Positions 35,091 through 43,940 of a stretch of DNA of 64,000 bases are shown in pieces (the first letter of the stretch is position 1; every line of letters begins with the position of its first letter). Origin of the DNA: Sulfitobacter sp. DSM 110093 (GTDB taxonomy: Bacteria > Pseudomonadota > Alphaproteobacteria > Rhodobacterales > Rhodobacteraceae); the NCBI RefSeq assembly GCF_022788715.1, contig NZ_CP085168.1, forward strand, positions 248,001-312,000, read 5' to 3'. A program made the position numbers and the translations under genes. The notes under the pieces are model-generated. The model had not been told where the DNA came from and ran no database searches. It saw only the letters and a program-made list of their open reading frames with translations.

Positions 35091-36449
35091 TGTGGATGCC
35101 CCACCCCTGAAGCGGCATCAAAGTGTGCCATAATGGTGATGTTGAAAGCACCAAATTGGAGGAAGCATCCATGAATGAAGTTACAATGATCGGCGTCGAC
35201 TTGGCAAAGTCCGTTTTCCAGGCACACGGCGCGACGGCTACTGGTGAGCCAATGTTCCGCAAGAAACTAACTCGGGGTCAGTTCCTGAAGTTCTTGGGCG
35301 AACAGCCCTCTTGCGTGGTCGCAATGGAGGCATGTGCGTCATCGCACTACTGGGGTCGCGAGATCATGAAGTTGGGCCATGACGTCCGCTTGATCCCACC
35401 TATCTATGTGAAGCCATTCGTTAAGCGCCAGAAGAATGACGCAAACGACGCCGAGGCCATTGCGGAAGCGGCAGTCAGGCCCACAATGCGATTTGTTCCT
35501 GTCAAATCGGCTGAACAACAATCCCGTTCGATGGTCTTCAAGACACGGGATTTGTTTGTTCGGCAACGTAACTCCATCATCAATGCGCTGCGTGGTCATT
35601 TGATGGAATACGGGATCATCGCCCCTCCCGGTCGGAACTTTGTAAAGAAGTTAGCTGAACAGATTGATAGCCCGGATTGTGACCTGCCTTCAATTGTTAT
35701 TGAACTCAGCCATATACACTTGGATCAGCTAAGTATCATTACTGACAAAATAGTTGCGATAGAGCGGCGCCTGAAAGAAGAATCGAAATCCGACCCAGAA
35801 ACGATCCGATTGCAAACTGCGCCGGGGGTCGGACCTGTGAGTGCAATGGCGATCAAGGCATTCTCCCCGCCGCTAGAAGGCTTCAAACGCGGTCGGGATT
35901 TTGCGGCATGGCTGGGTCTGGTCCCGGTTCAGAAATCAACAGGTGGGCGGCAAGTGTTGGGGCGAACATCAAAGATGGGGCAACGCGACATCCGACGACT
36001 GCTGATCATCGGCGCCATGACCCGGATCAGATGGGCGATCAAAAATGGACCACCTAAAGGGTCGTGGCTTGAGCAAATGTTAGAACGCAAACCACGTATG
36101 TTGGTCGCAATCGCGTTGGCTAACAAAACAGCCCGAACCATTTGGGCAATGATGACGAAGCATGAAGATTATCGAGATCCGATCGCGACGGCGTAAGCCT
36201 GCAACGCTCGGTATGATGTGAGAAGGACATTGAGACAGTAAGGACAAATGATCGACCAGATCGAGGTTAGGAAAACCAGGCACTCCCAGAGAGCTCCGCG
36301 CTCGTGTCATTGATATGGACCCAACCTTCGCATCGCCATACCGGCCCGCGGCATGTGAAACGTCGCAAATTGAGGCCTGACACATGACCGTACCCGATCA
36401 CATGTTTAAACCGTCAAATTATCTCTTGCATCAAAGCGGGCATCCACAC
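35091..36449 (+). mobile_element. IS110-family (IS1111-like) insertion sequence in a glycosyltransferase gene
   Basis: A 1359-bp element. The left end starts TGTGGATGCCCC, and an inverted match GGGCATCCACA lies at the right end. ATGG flanks both sides (35087-35090 and 36450-36453). Removing the element plus one ATGG restores the host reading frame, which supports these limits. Short end repeats are a feature of the IS1111 subgroup, whereas most IS110 elements lack them. Confidence 0.85.
35171..36196 (+). CDS. IS110-family transposase
   Basis: A 341-residue RuvC-like (DEDD) recombinase: N-terminal IGVDLAKSVFQAHGAT with the first Asp, the RQKNDANDAEAIAEAA segment, and the C-terminal transposase_20 domain (TAPGVGPVSAMAIKAF, GRDFAAWLGLVP, GRTSKMGQRDIRRLLIIGA). 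GGAGGAAGC precedes the ATG. The gene appears intact, so the element may still be mobile. Confidence 0.92.
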   Translation: MNEVTMIGVDLAKSVFQAHGATATGEPMFRKKLTRGQFLKFLGEQPSCVVAMEACASSHYWGREIMKLGHDVRLIPPIYVKPFVKRQKNDANDAEAIAEAAVRPTMRFVPVKSAEQQSRSMVFKTRDLFVRQRNSIINALRGHLMEYGIIAPPGRNFVKKLAEQIDSPDCDLPSIVIELSHIHLDQLSIITDKIVAIERRLKEESKSDPETIRLQTAPGVGPVSAMAIKAFSPPLEGFKRGRDFAAWLGLVPVQKSTGGRQVLGRTSKMGQRDIRRLLIIGAMTRIRWAIKNGPPKGSWLEQMLERKPRMLVAIALANKTARTIWAMMTKHEDYRDPIATA

Positions 36450-36453
36450 ATGG

Positions 36454-37625
36454 GAGTGCTAAGCCTTCTTTTCACCTGGGTGCGCCAGCATCGAGGCGCA
36501 GATCAGGCTCTCCTCGTCACCACGGTGCTCGCCTCATCCTTTATGTTTTTCGGCGCGTCGGCCTTTGTGATGACGGACATGGTCATGGTGCTCGGCACTA
36601 CCTTGAGCATGATCGGCTTCTACAACTATATGATAGACGGCCCCTCTCGCATTGCATGGGGGCGGTGGTTCTTTGTCGGCATTGCTATCGGCCTTATGGC
36701 GAAGGGACCAGTCGCGCTTGTGATCACAATGTTCGCACTTGGGCCTTGGCTCGCTGTGACGGGGCACTGGCGGGATTTACACGGGTTTCCCTGGCTATCC
36801 GGGCTGTTGATCGCCGCGACGCTGACCCTTCCGTGGTATATTCTGGCCGAGATCAAGTCTCCGGGTTTCCTGCATTACTTTCTCCTCGGAGAGCACTTCC
36901 AACGCTTTGTCGTGCCGGGCTGGCAGGGAGATCTCTACGGGTCCGGCCATGAGCAGCCCAAAGGCATGATTTGGTTCTATGCTTCCGCAACGTTTCTTCC
37001 GTGGAGCTTGTTTGGCTTGACCCTGTTTCCCAGAGCAGTGTCTTGCATCTCCGAGATGACAGGCAATGATCAGGGCTGGCATAGCTATCTTGCTCTTTGG
37101 GTCGTCGCGCCGCTGATCCTCTTCACACCCGCCGCAAACATTTTGCCGGCCTATGCTTTGCCCGGGCTTCCCGCCGCAGCGGTTCTCTTGGTCTCGCTTT
37201 GGGCACAGGTTAGGGGCCAGCCGGGGTGGTGGACGCGGAGTGCGATCGTCGTGGCCATCGGCTTCGTGGGGGTTGCATTTCTGACCTTGACCATTCTGGT
37301 GCGATACCAGCCCGGAACGGTCACCGGCCGGTCCGAGCGCGCATTAGTAACTGCGGCGCAAAGTTACGACCCTGATGTGCAGATTACCTATTGGGGCGGT
37401 CGCAGCTTTTCAGCCGAGTTCTATACGCGGGGCCAAGTCCAGTTCACAGAACGAACCGCAACATTCGATGGCTTCCCAGACAATGGCTTGCGCGACGCGG
37501 TGGCCATCCCGGCATCTATCGCCTCGAAACTGGCCCCTCTTCTGGCCCCACGGTTCGACCCTGCCGGGCGGTTTGGGTATCGCATTTTGTTCGTCGAAGC
37601 TCTGGATCGGGAGGTATCACGATGA
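36454..37625 (+). pseudogene. GT39/ArnT-like glycosyltransferase, 3' part
   Basis: About 390 codons continuing the split gene: GVLSLLFTWVRQHRGADQAL, the helix ASSFMFFGASAFVMTDMVMV, GLMAKGPVALVITMF, EHFQRFVVPGWQGDLYG and FLPWSL, then further helices and a C-terminal periplasmic-type region. An upstream start inside the IS (36384) could give a truncated product lacking the catalytic Asp/Glu loop. The stop overlaps the ATG of the following GT2 gene. Confidence 0.85.
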
Positions 37626-38617
37626 ACCGTCGCCCCGGAAGCTATGTTAAGCCTCAGCTCGTTTCTTCTCCACAACCTATTCCCGATCTTTCGTTTGTGA
37701 TCCCCGCCTACAATGAGGCAGGCAATATCACTAGAACGGTGGCCCAGGTGGATGCGCATGCCCGGAGACTGGTGAGTAGCTTTGAGATCATCATCGTGGA
37801 CGATGGCAGCCTCGATGCCACCTTTGAAGAAAGTCGAGCGCTCTGCACCCAATATCCGCTTCGTGTGCTGCGGCTGTCGCGGAATTTCGGCAAGGAGCAT
37901 GCGATCATGGCCGGTCTGGAGAGCACAGTGGGTGCGGCGGTGGTCATCCTTGATGCCGATCTTCAGGAACCCCTTTTTCATCTCGAAACCATGCTGAAGC
38001 ATCGCGCCGAGGGGTATGAGATGGTCTATGCTGTCCGCGCGCAACGCCGCGACGAAACATGGCGCAAACGGGCTTTCACCCGAGCGTTCTATGCCCTGCT
38101 GAATATCGGCGGCGACACCGCAATACCGGCCAACGCCCGCGACTTCAGGCTCATGGATCGACGGGTTGTCGGTGCGCTCTGTGCCTTGCCTGAGCGCAAT
38201 CGATTTATGAAGGGGCTGTATGGCTGGGTTGGCTTTCGCACAAAGGCTGTGGCGATAGAGTTGGAGCCGCGGGCGTCCGGGGCCTCTAAATTCGGCTTTG
38301 CTGGCTTGTTTAGGTTAGGTTTGACTGGTCTCACGTCCTTCACTGCTTGGCCACTGCGGGTCTGGACAGGGGTTGGTATGACCATTGCTGCCTGTTCAAT
38401 CCTCTACGCCCTCGGGATTGCCGTCCGCACCCTCATCTTCGGCATCGACGTGCCGGGTTGGTCGACCCTTGTGGTGGCCGTCATGTTGCTGGGAGGCGTG
38501 CAGCTTATCTCCATCGGTGTATTGGGCGAATACCTCTCGCGGGTCTTCACCGAAGTCAAAGGCCGTCCCGGCTTTATCGTTGCCGAAGATTTTTCTGCTG
38601 ATCCGGAACATCTATGA
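37622..38617 (+). CDS. GT2-family polyprenyl-phosphate glycosyltransferase (ArnC/GtrB-like)
   Basis: A 331-residue enzyme: catalytic GT-A domain with SFVIPAYNEAGNI, IIVDDGSLDAT, the NFGKEHAIMAGL stretch and the DADLQEP metal site, then two C-terminal helices (about 235-300) anchoring it to the inner membrane. Such enzymes move a sugar from a nucleotide donor to undecaprenyl or dolichyl phosphate, making the donor that GT39 enzymes use. The ATG overlaps the stop of the GT39 gene and its own stop overlaps gtrA, so the three are coupled. Confidence 0.9.
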   Translation: MNRRPGSYVKPQLVSSPQPIPDLSFVIPAYNEAGNITRTVAQVDAHARRLVSSFEIIIVDDGSLDATFEESRALCTQYPLRVLRLSRNFGKEHAIMAGLESTVGAAVVILDADLQEPLFHLETMLKHRAEGYEMVYAVRAQRRDETWRKRAFTRAFYALLNIGGDTAIPANARDFRLMDRRVVGALCALPERNRFMKGLYGWVGFRTKAVAIELEPRASGASKFGFAGLFRLGLTGLTSFTAWPLRVWTGVGMTIAACSILYALGIAVRTLIFGIDVPGWSTLVVAVMLLGGVQLISIGVLGEYLSRVFTEVKGRPGFIVAEDFSADPEHL

Positions 38618-39015
38618 TGTGGCGCCAATTATTGCGTTTCGGGATGGTCGGCCTGTTTTCGACCTTCGTTCATATGGTGATTGGCTTTCTACTGATCCAA
38701 TCAAACTGGCAGCCAGTGATGGCGAACCTGATCGCCTTCACAATTGCTTTTCTGATTAGCTTCATCGGCCATCTCGGCTTTTCTTTTGCAGACCAAGACG
38801 TCAGCCTATCAAACACGCTTTGGAAATTCGCGCTTGTCGCCCTGATCGGCTTTGCCGGCAACGAAGTGCTGCTGATTGTTTTGCTATCTGTCGGTGATCG
38901 GACTGAAATCATGAGCCTGTGGACCTCAACCGGGTGCATTGCATTTTTCACTTTTGCGCTCAGCAAATTTTGGGCGTTTCGGGGTCCCGCGCAGCTGCGC
39001 CGACCCCCGCGCTAA
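38614..39015 (+). CDS. GtrA-family membrane protein
   Basis: A 133-residue, four-helix GtrA/DPMS-like protein (LRFGMVGLFSTFVHMVIGFL, LIAFTIAFLISFIGHLGFSF, KFALVALIGFAGNEVLLIVL). GtrA proteins are thought to help move or hold the polyprenyl-linked sugar across the membrane. It is coupled by ATGA to the GT2 gene. The N-terminal GtrA domain is complete. Confidence 0.85.
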   Translation: MMWRQLLRFGMVGLFSTFVHMVIGFLLIQSNWQPVMANLIAFTIAFLISFIGHLGFSFADQDVSLSNTLWKFALVALIGFAGNEVLLIVLLSVGDRTEIMSLWTSTGCIAFFTFALSKFWAFRGPAQLRRPPR

Positions 39016-39266
39016 CGTCCGTCGGTGCGGTCGCAATGGCCGGAATGGCTTTGGCTGAAATGGGTTATGCGAAAGAGGTGACAATGCTCATTGATGCCCA
39101 GGCTGACATTCCAAATCGCTCTCCGTTGCCATTAAACGGTTGGTTGTCCGAAGTTCAGCCCTGCATGCCCGCATCTATGGCCCGATCAATACCTTACCAA
39201 TTGGTAATATTGCGGCAATGGTCCGATCAGTCGGCAAACTCTACTGCTTCGTTTAAGGAGAACCCG

Positions 39267-40295
39267 ATGAAAAAAACCGCCTTTCGAACCCTATTGGCAA
39301 CAACAGTGGCCCTTATTCTTGTTGCCGGGACCGAAGGGCAGGTATTCTCCGTCGCGGCTTCTGGCATACGGTCATTGGCGAGCCCTTTGCAATCAGACAT
39401 GTTCGACACAAACCGGGTCCACAAACTGGATGTGACGCTGCCGTTCTCTGTTTTGGCGGCAGGTGACATCGCCTCCTGCGCAAACGGGGGCTACTTGGGT
39501 AGAACCGACAGAAACCTGCGCTATGCGGTTGGTCTTCCCCGGGCAGAGGCCACACCGAACGAGGGCATGATAGACACCACCAGTATCTTGGAACAACACC
39601 CCGAAACGGCAGTGCTTGCCTTGGGGGACCTGGTTTATAAACGCGGAGAAGCCGTGGGCTTTGAAGATTGCTACGACCCCTATTGGGGCGCTGCTTGGGA
39701 GCGCACATGGCCGACCCCTGGAAACCACGAATACCACTCCCCTCTTGCATATGCATACTATGACTACTGGCAAGATCGCGCAGGACCAGACCGAAGCGGC
39801 TATTACGCCCTGCAAGCCGGGAACTGGTTGATCCTGTCACTCAACAGCGAGATCGATGCGTCCGAAGGGTCTGCACAGGTGAAATGGGCAAAAGAAGTGC
39901 TCGCAGCGCATCCCGACAGCTGCACTGCCGCATATTTTCATAAACCCGCCTATTCGAGCGTGGTGCGCAGCGGATCGAACGATGCACGGGCGCTGTTCCG
40001 GCTTGTCGCTGACGCGGGTGTCCGCTTCGTCTTGCATGGTCATAATCACTTCTACGAACGCACCGCGCCGCTGGATGCCGAGGGAAAGCCAACAGAGGGC
40101 GGCACGATCGCCTTCGTGGTAGGGGCCGGCGGCAAGTCGACACAGGGCAATATTGAGCCTGCGGCCTTCTCTGAGCGGCTGATTGCCGGGACAACAGGCG
40201 TGCTGAAGCTGACCTTCACAGATGAGTCGGCCATCTGGACCTACCTCACCGCCCCCGGATCGGAGGAAACTGACAGCGGCTTGATCCCGTGCTGA
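39267..40295 (+). CDS. Exported metallophosphoesterase (calcineurin-like)
   Basis: A 342-residue protein with a signal-peptide-like N-terminus (MKKTAFRTLLATTVALILVAG). The metal-site motifs are present: AAGDIASC, LALGDLVY, PTPGNHEY (the GNHE/D box), FHKPAYSS and VLHGHNHFYERT. This set matches purple-acid-phosphatase-like metallophosphoesterases. AAGGAG precedes the ATG at 39267; a much longer open frame upstream is not coding. Cys residues (DIASC, FEDC, DSC) could form disulfides outside the cytoplasm. Confidence 0.85.
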   Translation: MKKTAFRTLLATTVALILVAGTEGQVFSVAASGIRSLASPLQSDMFDTNRVHKLDVTLPFSVLAAGDIASCANGGYLGRTDRNLRYAVGLPRAEATPNEGMIDTTSILEQHPETAVLALGDLVYKRGEAVGFEDCYDPYWGAAWERTWPTPGNHEYHSPLAYAYYDYWQDRAGPDRSGYYALQAGNWLILSLNSEIDASEGSAQVKWAKEVLAAHPDSCTAAYFHKPAYSSVVRSGSNDARALFRLVADAGVRFVLHGHNHFYERTAPLDAEGKPTEGGTIAFVVGAGGKSTQGNIEPAAFSERLIAGTTGVLKLTFTDESAIWTYLTAPGSEETDSGLIPC

Positions 40296-40334
40296 AAAAG
40301 GCAATCCTGCCCAACCTACCGCATAGGCCCGAGC

Positions 40335-40934
40335 ATGTCTGACTTTATCACCTCGCTGCTGGCTTCAACGGGGAGCCTCGGCGTCGCCGCCCTGATGTTG
40401 TTTGAGAACGTCATCCCGCCGATCCCTTCGGAAGTCATCATGCCCTTCGCCGGCTATCTCGCGGCGAGCGGTGACCTCTCCTTTGTAATTGTAGTGATCG
40501 CCGGCACGATCGGTTCAGTTGCAGGAGCCCTCCTGTGGTATTGGATCGGCTCAGTGGTATCTGAAGCACGGTTGCGCAGGCTCATCGCGCGGCACGGCAG
40601 GTGGCTGACCATCTCAGAGCAAGACCTTGACCGCTCCCTTGCGTGGTTTCGGCGCAGTGGTGGCAAAGCGGTGGTTCTGGGCCGGATGGTGCAGGGTGTC
40701 CGAACGCTGATATCTGTCCCAGCCGGTATGACGGGGAAGCCGCTGCTGCCATTTCTTCTCTACACAGGGTTGGGCAGCCTCCTCTGGACGGCCGCCCTCA
40801 CCATTTCAGGCTATCTACTGGAGGCGCAGTTTGCCAAAGTCGAGATGTGGGTCAATCCGGCGGCAAATGTTCTGCTCCTGGGCCTTCTCGCTTTTTATGT
40901 CTGGCGGTTGCTTCGCCCACAGGCACAAAGATGA
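40335..40934 (+). CDS. DedA-family membrane protein
   Basis: A 199-residue SNARE-associated/DedA protein with ALMLFENVIPPIPSEVIMPFAGY at the N-terminus, AGALLWYWIGSVVSEARLRR, and FRRSGGKAVVLGRMVQGVRTLISVPAGM with the conserved Arg cluster. DedA proteins act as flippases for undecaprenyl phosphate or phosphatidylethanolamine and protect against cationic peptides, which suits its place behind the GT39-GT2-GtrA operon. It follows the phosphoesterase by 39 bp. Confidence 0.9.
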   Translation: MSDFITSLLASTGSLGVAALMLFENVIPPIPSEVIMPFAGYLAASGDLSFVIVVIAGTIGSVAGALLWYWIGSVVSEARLRRLIARHGRWLTISEQDLDRSLAWFRRSGGKAVVLGRMVQGVRTLISVPAGMTGKPLLPFLLYTGLGSLLWTAALTISGYLLEAQFAKVEMWVNPAANVLLLGLLAFYVWRLLRPQAQR

Positions 40935-41245
40935 CGCCGGTGGAGCGGCGCAGTTCAGACAGTCTCAACCATCGGCCTTTGCAGTGACCGTTCTTGCTAA
41001 AGATGCCATAGGCGCTCTCCAACTGGCAACGGCTCCGGCGATCTTCCAAGTGTGATATAAAGCTGCCATTCGAATATCATGCAGCGAAAGTCCGGTTTCC
41101 GCCCTTCGTGTCGAAGGCCGCGAAACAGTCCAAACCGGCCGTTCGCCCAAGTTGCCGCGAATGGCGGGAACGAGCCCATTTTACCAGATGCTGCGAAATT
41201 TGAGAATGGCCGCTTTGAAGCAGACGAAGATGCGAGCAGTCTAAT
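40935..41245. other. Intergenic stretch, no gene seen
   Basis: About 310 bp between DedA and the convergent TetR gene. No recognisable gene or clear terminator hairpin with a T run was found. Confidence 0.4.
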
Positions 41246-41872
41246 TTACGTCCCTGAAGACACCACGGCCATCATGGCGTCATACAGCAACTCTCTTAAT
41301 GCTTCATTGTGATCTGTTGATACAGCATCGGCATCCACAGAAACTCGACCAACGAACATTCCTGAGACGATGCTGAGCAAGATTCCGGCCTTTTGATCAG
41401 CTTTGTCGCCACCGATCAAAGATGCAAGTTGCTCGACCATCGGGTTGCCGAGCTTGCTGCGGATTACATCTTGCGCTTCTTCGGAGCCGGAAGACTTAAT
41501 TGCGACGACCATCGGATCAAAGTTACCCGTTGGATTAACTTTGCCCAAAGCGATGTCCGCCAAGGCCGCAACCATTTCATTCGGCGGCAGGCCGTCAAGC
41601 GGAGTGAGATCAATACACTCTTCCATTACAGCTTCGAGTAAGCCAAGCTTCGAGCCAAAGTAACGATTGATGAGCGCAGCATTGCACCCAGCCTCCGACG
41701 CGATATTTCGCGTGCTTGCCGCGTCATACCCCATCCGCTGAAATTCTGTTCGCGCTGCATCAAGCAAAGTGTCTTTGGTTGCGCCGGGATTACGCTTCCT
41801 CGCGTCCGGCTTGGTCGACTGTACTATTTTCGCTCTCAAGTAATCACCTGTTGACTTTATTTCACGCATCAT
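41246..41872 (-). CDS. TetR-family transcriptional regulator
   Basis: About 208 residues. The HTH is clear (TKDTLLDAARTEFQRMGYDA, then IASEAGCNAALINRYFGSK). A poorly conserved C-terminal ligand domain follows. The ATG at 41872 (or 41869) is preferred to the GTG at 41881, because the perfect palindrome 41873-41890 abuts it. Divergent from a frameshifted HD-domain gene, which it may have controlled. Confidence 0.85.
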   Translation of the reverse strand: MMREIKSTGDYLRAKIVQSTKPDARKRNPGATKDTLLDAARTEFQRMGYDAASTRNIASEAGCNAALINRYFGSKLGLLEAVMEECIDLTPLDGLPPNEMVAALADIALGKVNPTGNFDPMVVAIKSSGSEEAQDVIRSKLGNPMVEQLASLIGGDKADQKAGILLSIVSGMFVGRVSVDADAVSTDHNEALRELLYDAMMAVVSSGT

Positions 41873-41890
41873 TGTAATCACTTGATTACA
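41873..41890. promoter_or_regulatory. TetR operator palindrome
   Basis: Perfect 8-bp arms TGTAATCA and TGATTACA with a 2-bp spacer, between the TetR start and the divergent HD gene. A further half-site GTAATCA lies within the TetR gene near 41850. Confidence 0.65.
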
Positions 41891-41924
41891 GTGAAAACGC
41901 GCTTATTCCAAGAGAACCTACAAG

Positions 41925-42475
41925 ATGACTGATGACATCCAAATTATCGATCACAGCGATCGTGTAGAGAACCTGTTTGCCCCGTACCATGACATCATTG
42001 GCAAAGACTACGCAGCATATCGGGGTCACGTGTATCGTGTTATCACCTTTGCCATGCATTTTTTGAATGGTGACGAAGAGGCAAGACCTCTGGTCGAAAC
42101 TGCATTGGTTTACCATGATATTGGTCTCTGGACGGAGAACAATCTTGCTTATCTCGAGCCATCAGAAGAACATGCTTTGGCTGACAACGAGAAGTATGGC
42201 TGGGGACTTGATCCTCAGTTGCTGAGGGACGCGATTCACTGGCACCATATCGCGGACCAAATCAGCGCATCGTAGAAGCTGTTCGCAAGGCTGATTGGAT
42301 CGATGCAACCGAAGGAAGAATTCGAAAAGGTTTGAGCAAGGCTCAGGTTAGGGCGGTGCAAGATGCGATCCCGAATTACGATTTCGGTGAGGTACTCCAA
42401 AGGCTGGCGGGTGATCTTGGCGGAAACAAGCTGAGTGGAAACCTCCGGGTCCTGCGTCACGTGTTTAAGTGGTAG
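41925..42475 (+). pseudogene. HD-domain phosphohydrolase-like gene with a frameshift
   Basis: The first frame gives 116 codons with HD-type residues (YRGHVYRVITFAMHFL, ALVYHDIGLWTE, AIHWHHI) and stops at 42275. A second frame starts mid-sequence at about 42254 and reads RIVEAVRKADWIDATEGRIR to RHVFKW, stopping at 42475. The parts fit one ~180-residue HD protein, so a small deletion near 42250 is likely. HD proteins of this size often act on nucleotides. Its role beside the TetR repressor is unknown. Confidence 0.7.
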
Positions 42476-42570
42476 CTGAAAGCAGTTATTGGCGCAGCCG
42501 CAGCGAAATGGTGCTTTGTCCACCCAGCAGACCACCGCACTCGTTGCAGCTAACAACGGCTTTGAGCCGA

Positions 42571-42732
42571 TTGTGTTGAAAAACTCTCCTACAGCGCGCT
42601 GAAGCCAAACTCAGCAGAAAAATTCTAAACTATGGGAATTTCGGCGGCACCTCGGGGCGCAAGTAGCGTGTCGGAGAACAGCTTCCCAGTTTTTAGAAAT
42701 TTGCAGTTGCAGCAAATAGTTTTTCAACACAA
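42571..42732. repeat. 162-bp MITE-like element, copy 2
   Basis: Inverted relative to copy 1 at 21757-21920 and similar over the full length. The ends are TTGTGTTGAAAAACT and AGTTTTTCAACACAA. No coding capacity. The surrounding ~480 bp (42476-42959) between the HD pseudogene and the LysR gene holds no other feature that I can support. Confidence 0.8.
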
Positions 42733-42959
42733 TTAGCCCTCTTTACCGAATGCCGTCCCGCAGCATTTTGCAAGTGCAGAAAATACAGCCTGTTGCTCAC
42801 GGCCCTTACCGGCCGTTCGTTTGGTGCCGCGCCGCTACAGTGCAGCTACCAAGAAGCGGACATCCAAAAATATGTCGATATAACACTGACTAAAAGTAAC
42901 CTTTCGATGCCACGCTTGGCACGGAGGCGTTATGCATGCTGAAAGGGTCCTTGCATAAG

Positions 42960-43829
42960 TTAGCCTCCACCAATGTTCACCAACCAATCCAGAAAAACAC
43001 CCAACCGGCGCAGCCCCGAGACGCGGGTAAGGTAAAGCGCTGAGATATTCAGTGGGTCCGCTGAAAGCTCGCACGGAAACAGCTCAACCAATCGGCCCGC
43101 ATCAATGTCATCTGCGATCATGAACTCGGAAAAACGCGCGATGCCCAGACCGCCTAATACCATCTGGCGCACGGCCTCTCCATTGCCTGCGGTCACCGCG
43201 GGCGGTACCGTCACAGGAGTGGATAGGCCGACAAAGCGCAATGTGTTGATGTGATCCGGTGCCGCGAAGCGCACTTGCTCCAGATTTGCGAGGTCGGTTG
43301 GTGTTTTTGGCCAGCCTTTGCGATCAAGGTATTCCGGCGCAGCCACTAATTTCCAAGCTGTGCGCCCCATGGGGCGATGCAACATGTCGCTGTCGGGTAG
43401 CTGGCCCAGTCGAATGGCAACGTCCGCGTGACTGCCGATCAGGTCCACCAGCGTATCTGTCATGTCGATCGACAGCTGGATGTCCGGATACTTCGCATGA
43501 AACTCGGCCAGCCGCGGGGCGAGGACGTGCAGGACGTAAGGCACAGGCGCATTCACACGCAGTGGTCCGGCGGGGGCCTGTCCGCTGGTTGCGATTTCCT
43601 GCAGGGTTTCACTCCGATCCAGAATCTCGCGTGCCTCGGCCAGAACTGCAGCGCCTTCGGGGGTGATCTCGATGGATCGCGTGGTGCGGCGCAGGAGTGT
43701 GACCTTCAGCTGCTCTTCCAGCCGCGTCACTGACCGGCTGAGTGTTGAGGCCGATACCCCCCTGCGCCGCGCGGATTCAGCAAAGCCCCCATCATCGACG
43801 ATCCCGATGAAAGCTGCCAAATCCATCAT
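42960..43829 (-). CDS. LysR-family transcriptional regulator
   Basis: A 289-residue LysR of the CrgA/DmlR-like group: HTH (MDLAAFIGIVDDGGFAESAR, GVSASTLSRSVTRLEEQLKV) and sensor domain (PLRVNAPVPYVLHVLAPRLA, HADVAIRLGQLPDSDM). The ATG at 43829 (or the next codon) suits the family; the longer frame reaches into the divergent promoter. It is divergent from the MFS gene 111 bp away, so it probably controls that exporter. Confidence 0.87.
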   Translation of the reverse strand: MMDLAAFIGIVDDGGFAESARRRGVSASTLSRSVTRLEEQLKVTLLRRTTRSIEITPEGAAVLAEAREILDRSETLQEIATSGQAPAGPLRVNAPVPYVLHVLAPRLAEFHAKYPDIQLSIDMTDTLVDLIGSHADVAIRLGQLPDSDMLHRPMGRTAWKLVAAPEYLDRKGWPKTPTDLANLEQVRFAAPDHINTLRFVGLSTPVTVPPAVTAGNGEAVRQMVLGGLGIARFSEFMIADDIDAGRLVELFPCELSADPLNISALYLTRVSGLRRLGVFLDWLVNIGGG

Positions 43830-43940
43830 GCGCAACAATTCGTGCGATTTTTGCAATGATCCATTCCAAACTTGCCTGTTCTCGCAACAGATAGCGACTG
43901 GCATATGTGGCGTCGACATCAAATTTATTGGAGAAAACCG

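Noticed and set aside
38919..39266. N-terminal extension of the metallophosphoesterase frame
   Set aside because: It overlaps the end of gtrA in another frame; AAGGAG and a signal peptide mark the ATG at 39267 as the real start.
40935..41245. Possible transposase fragment between DedA and TetR
   Set aside because: No transposase motif could be read in any frame.
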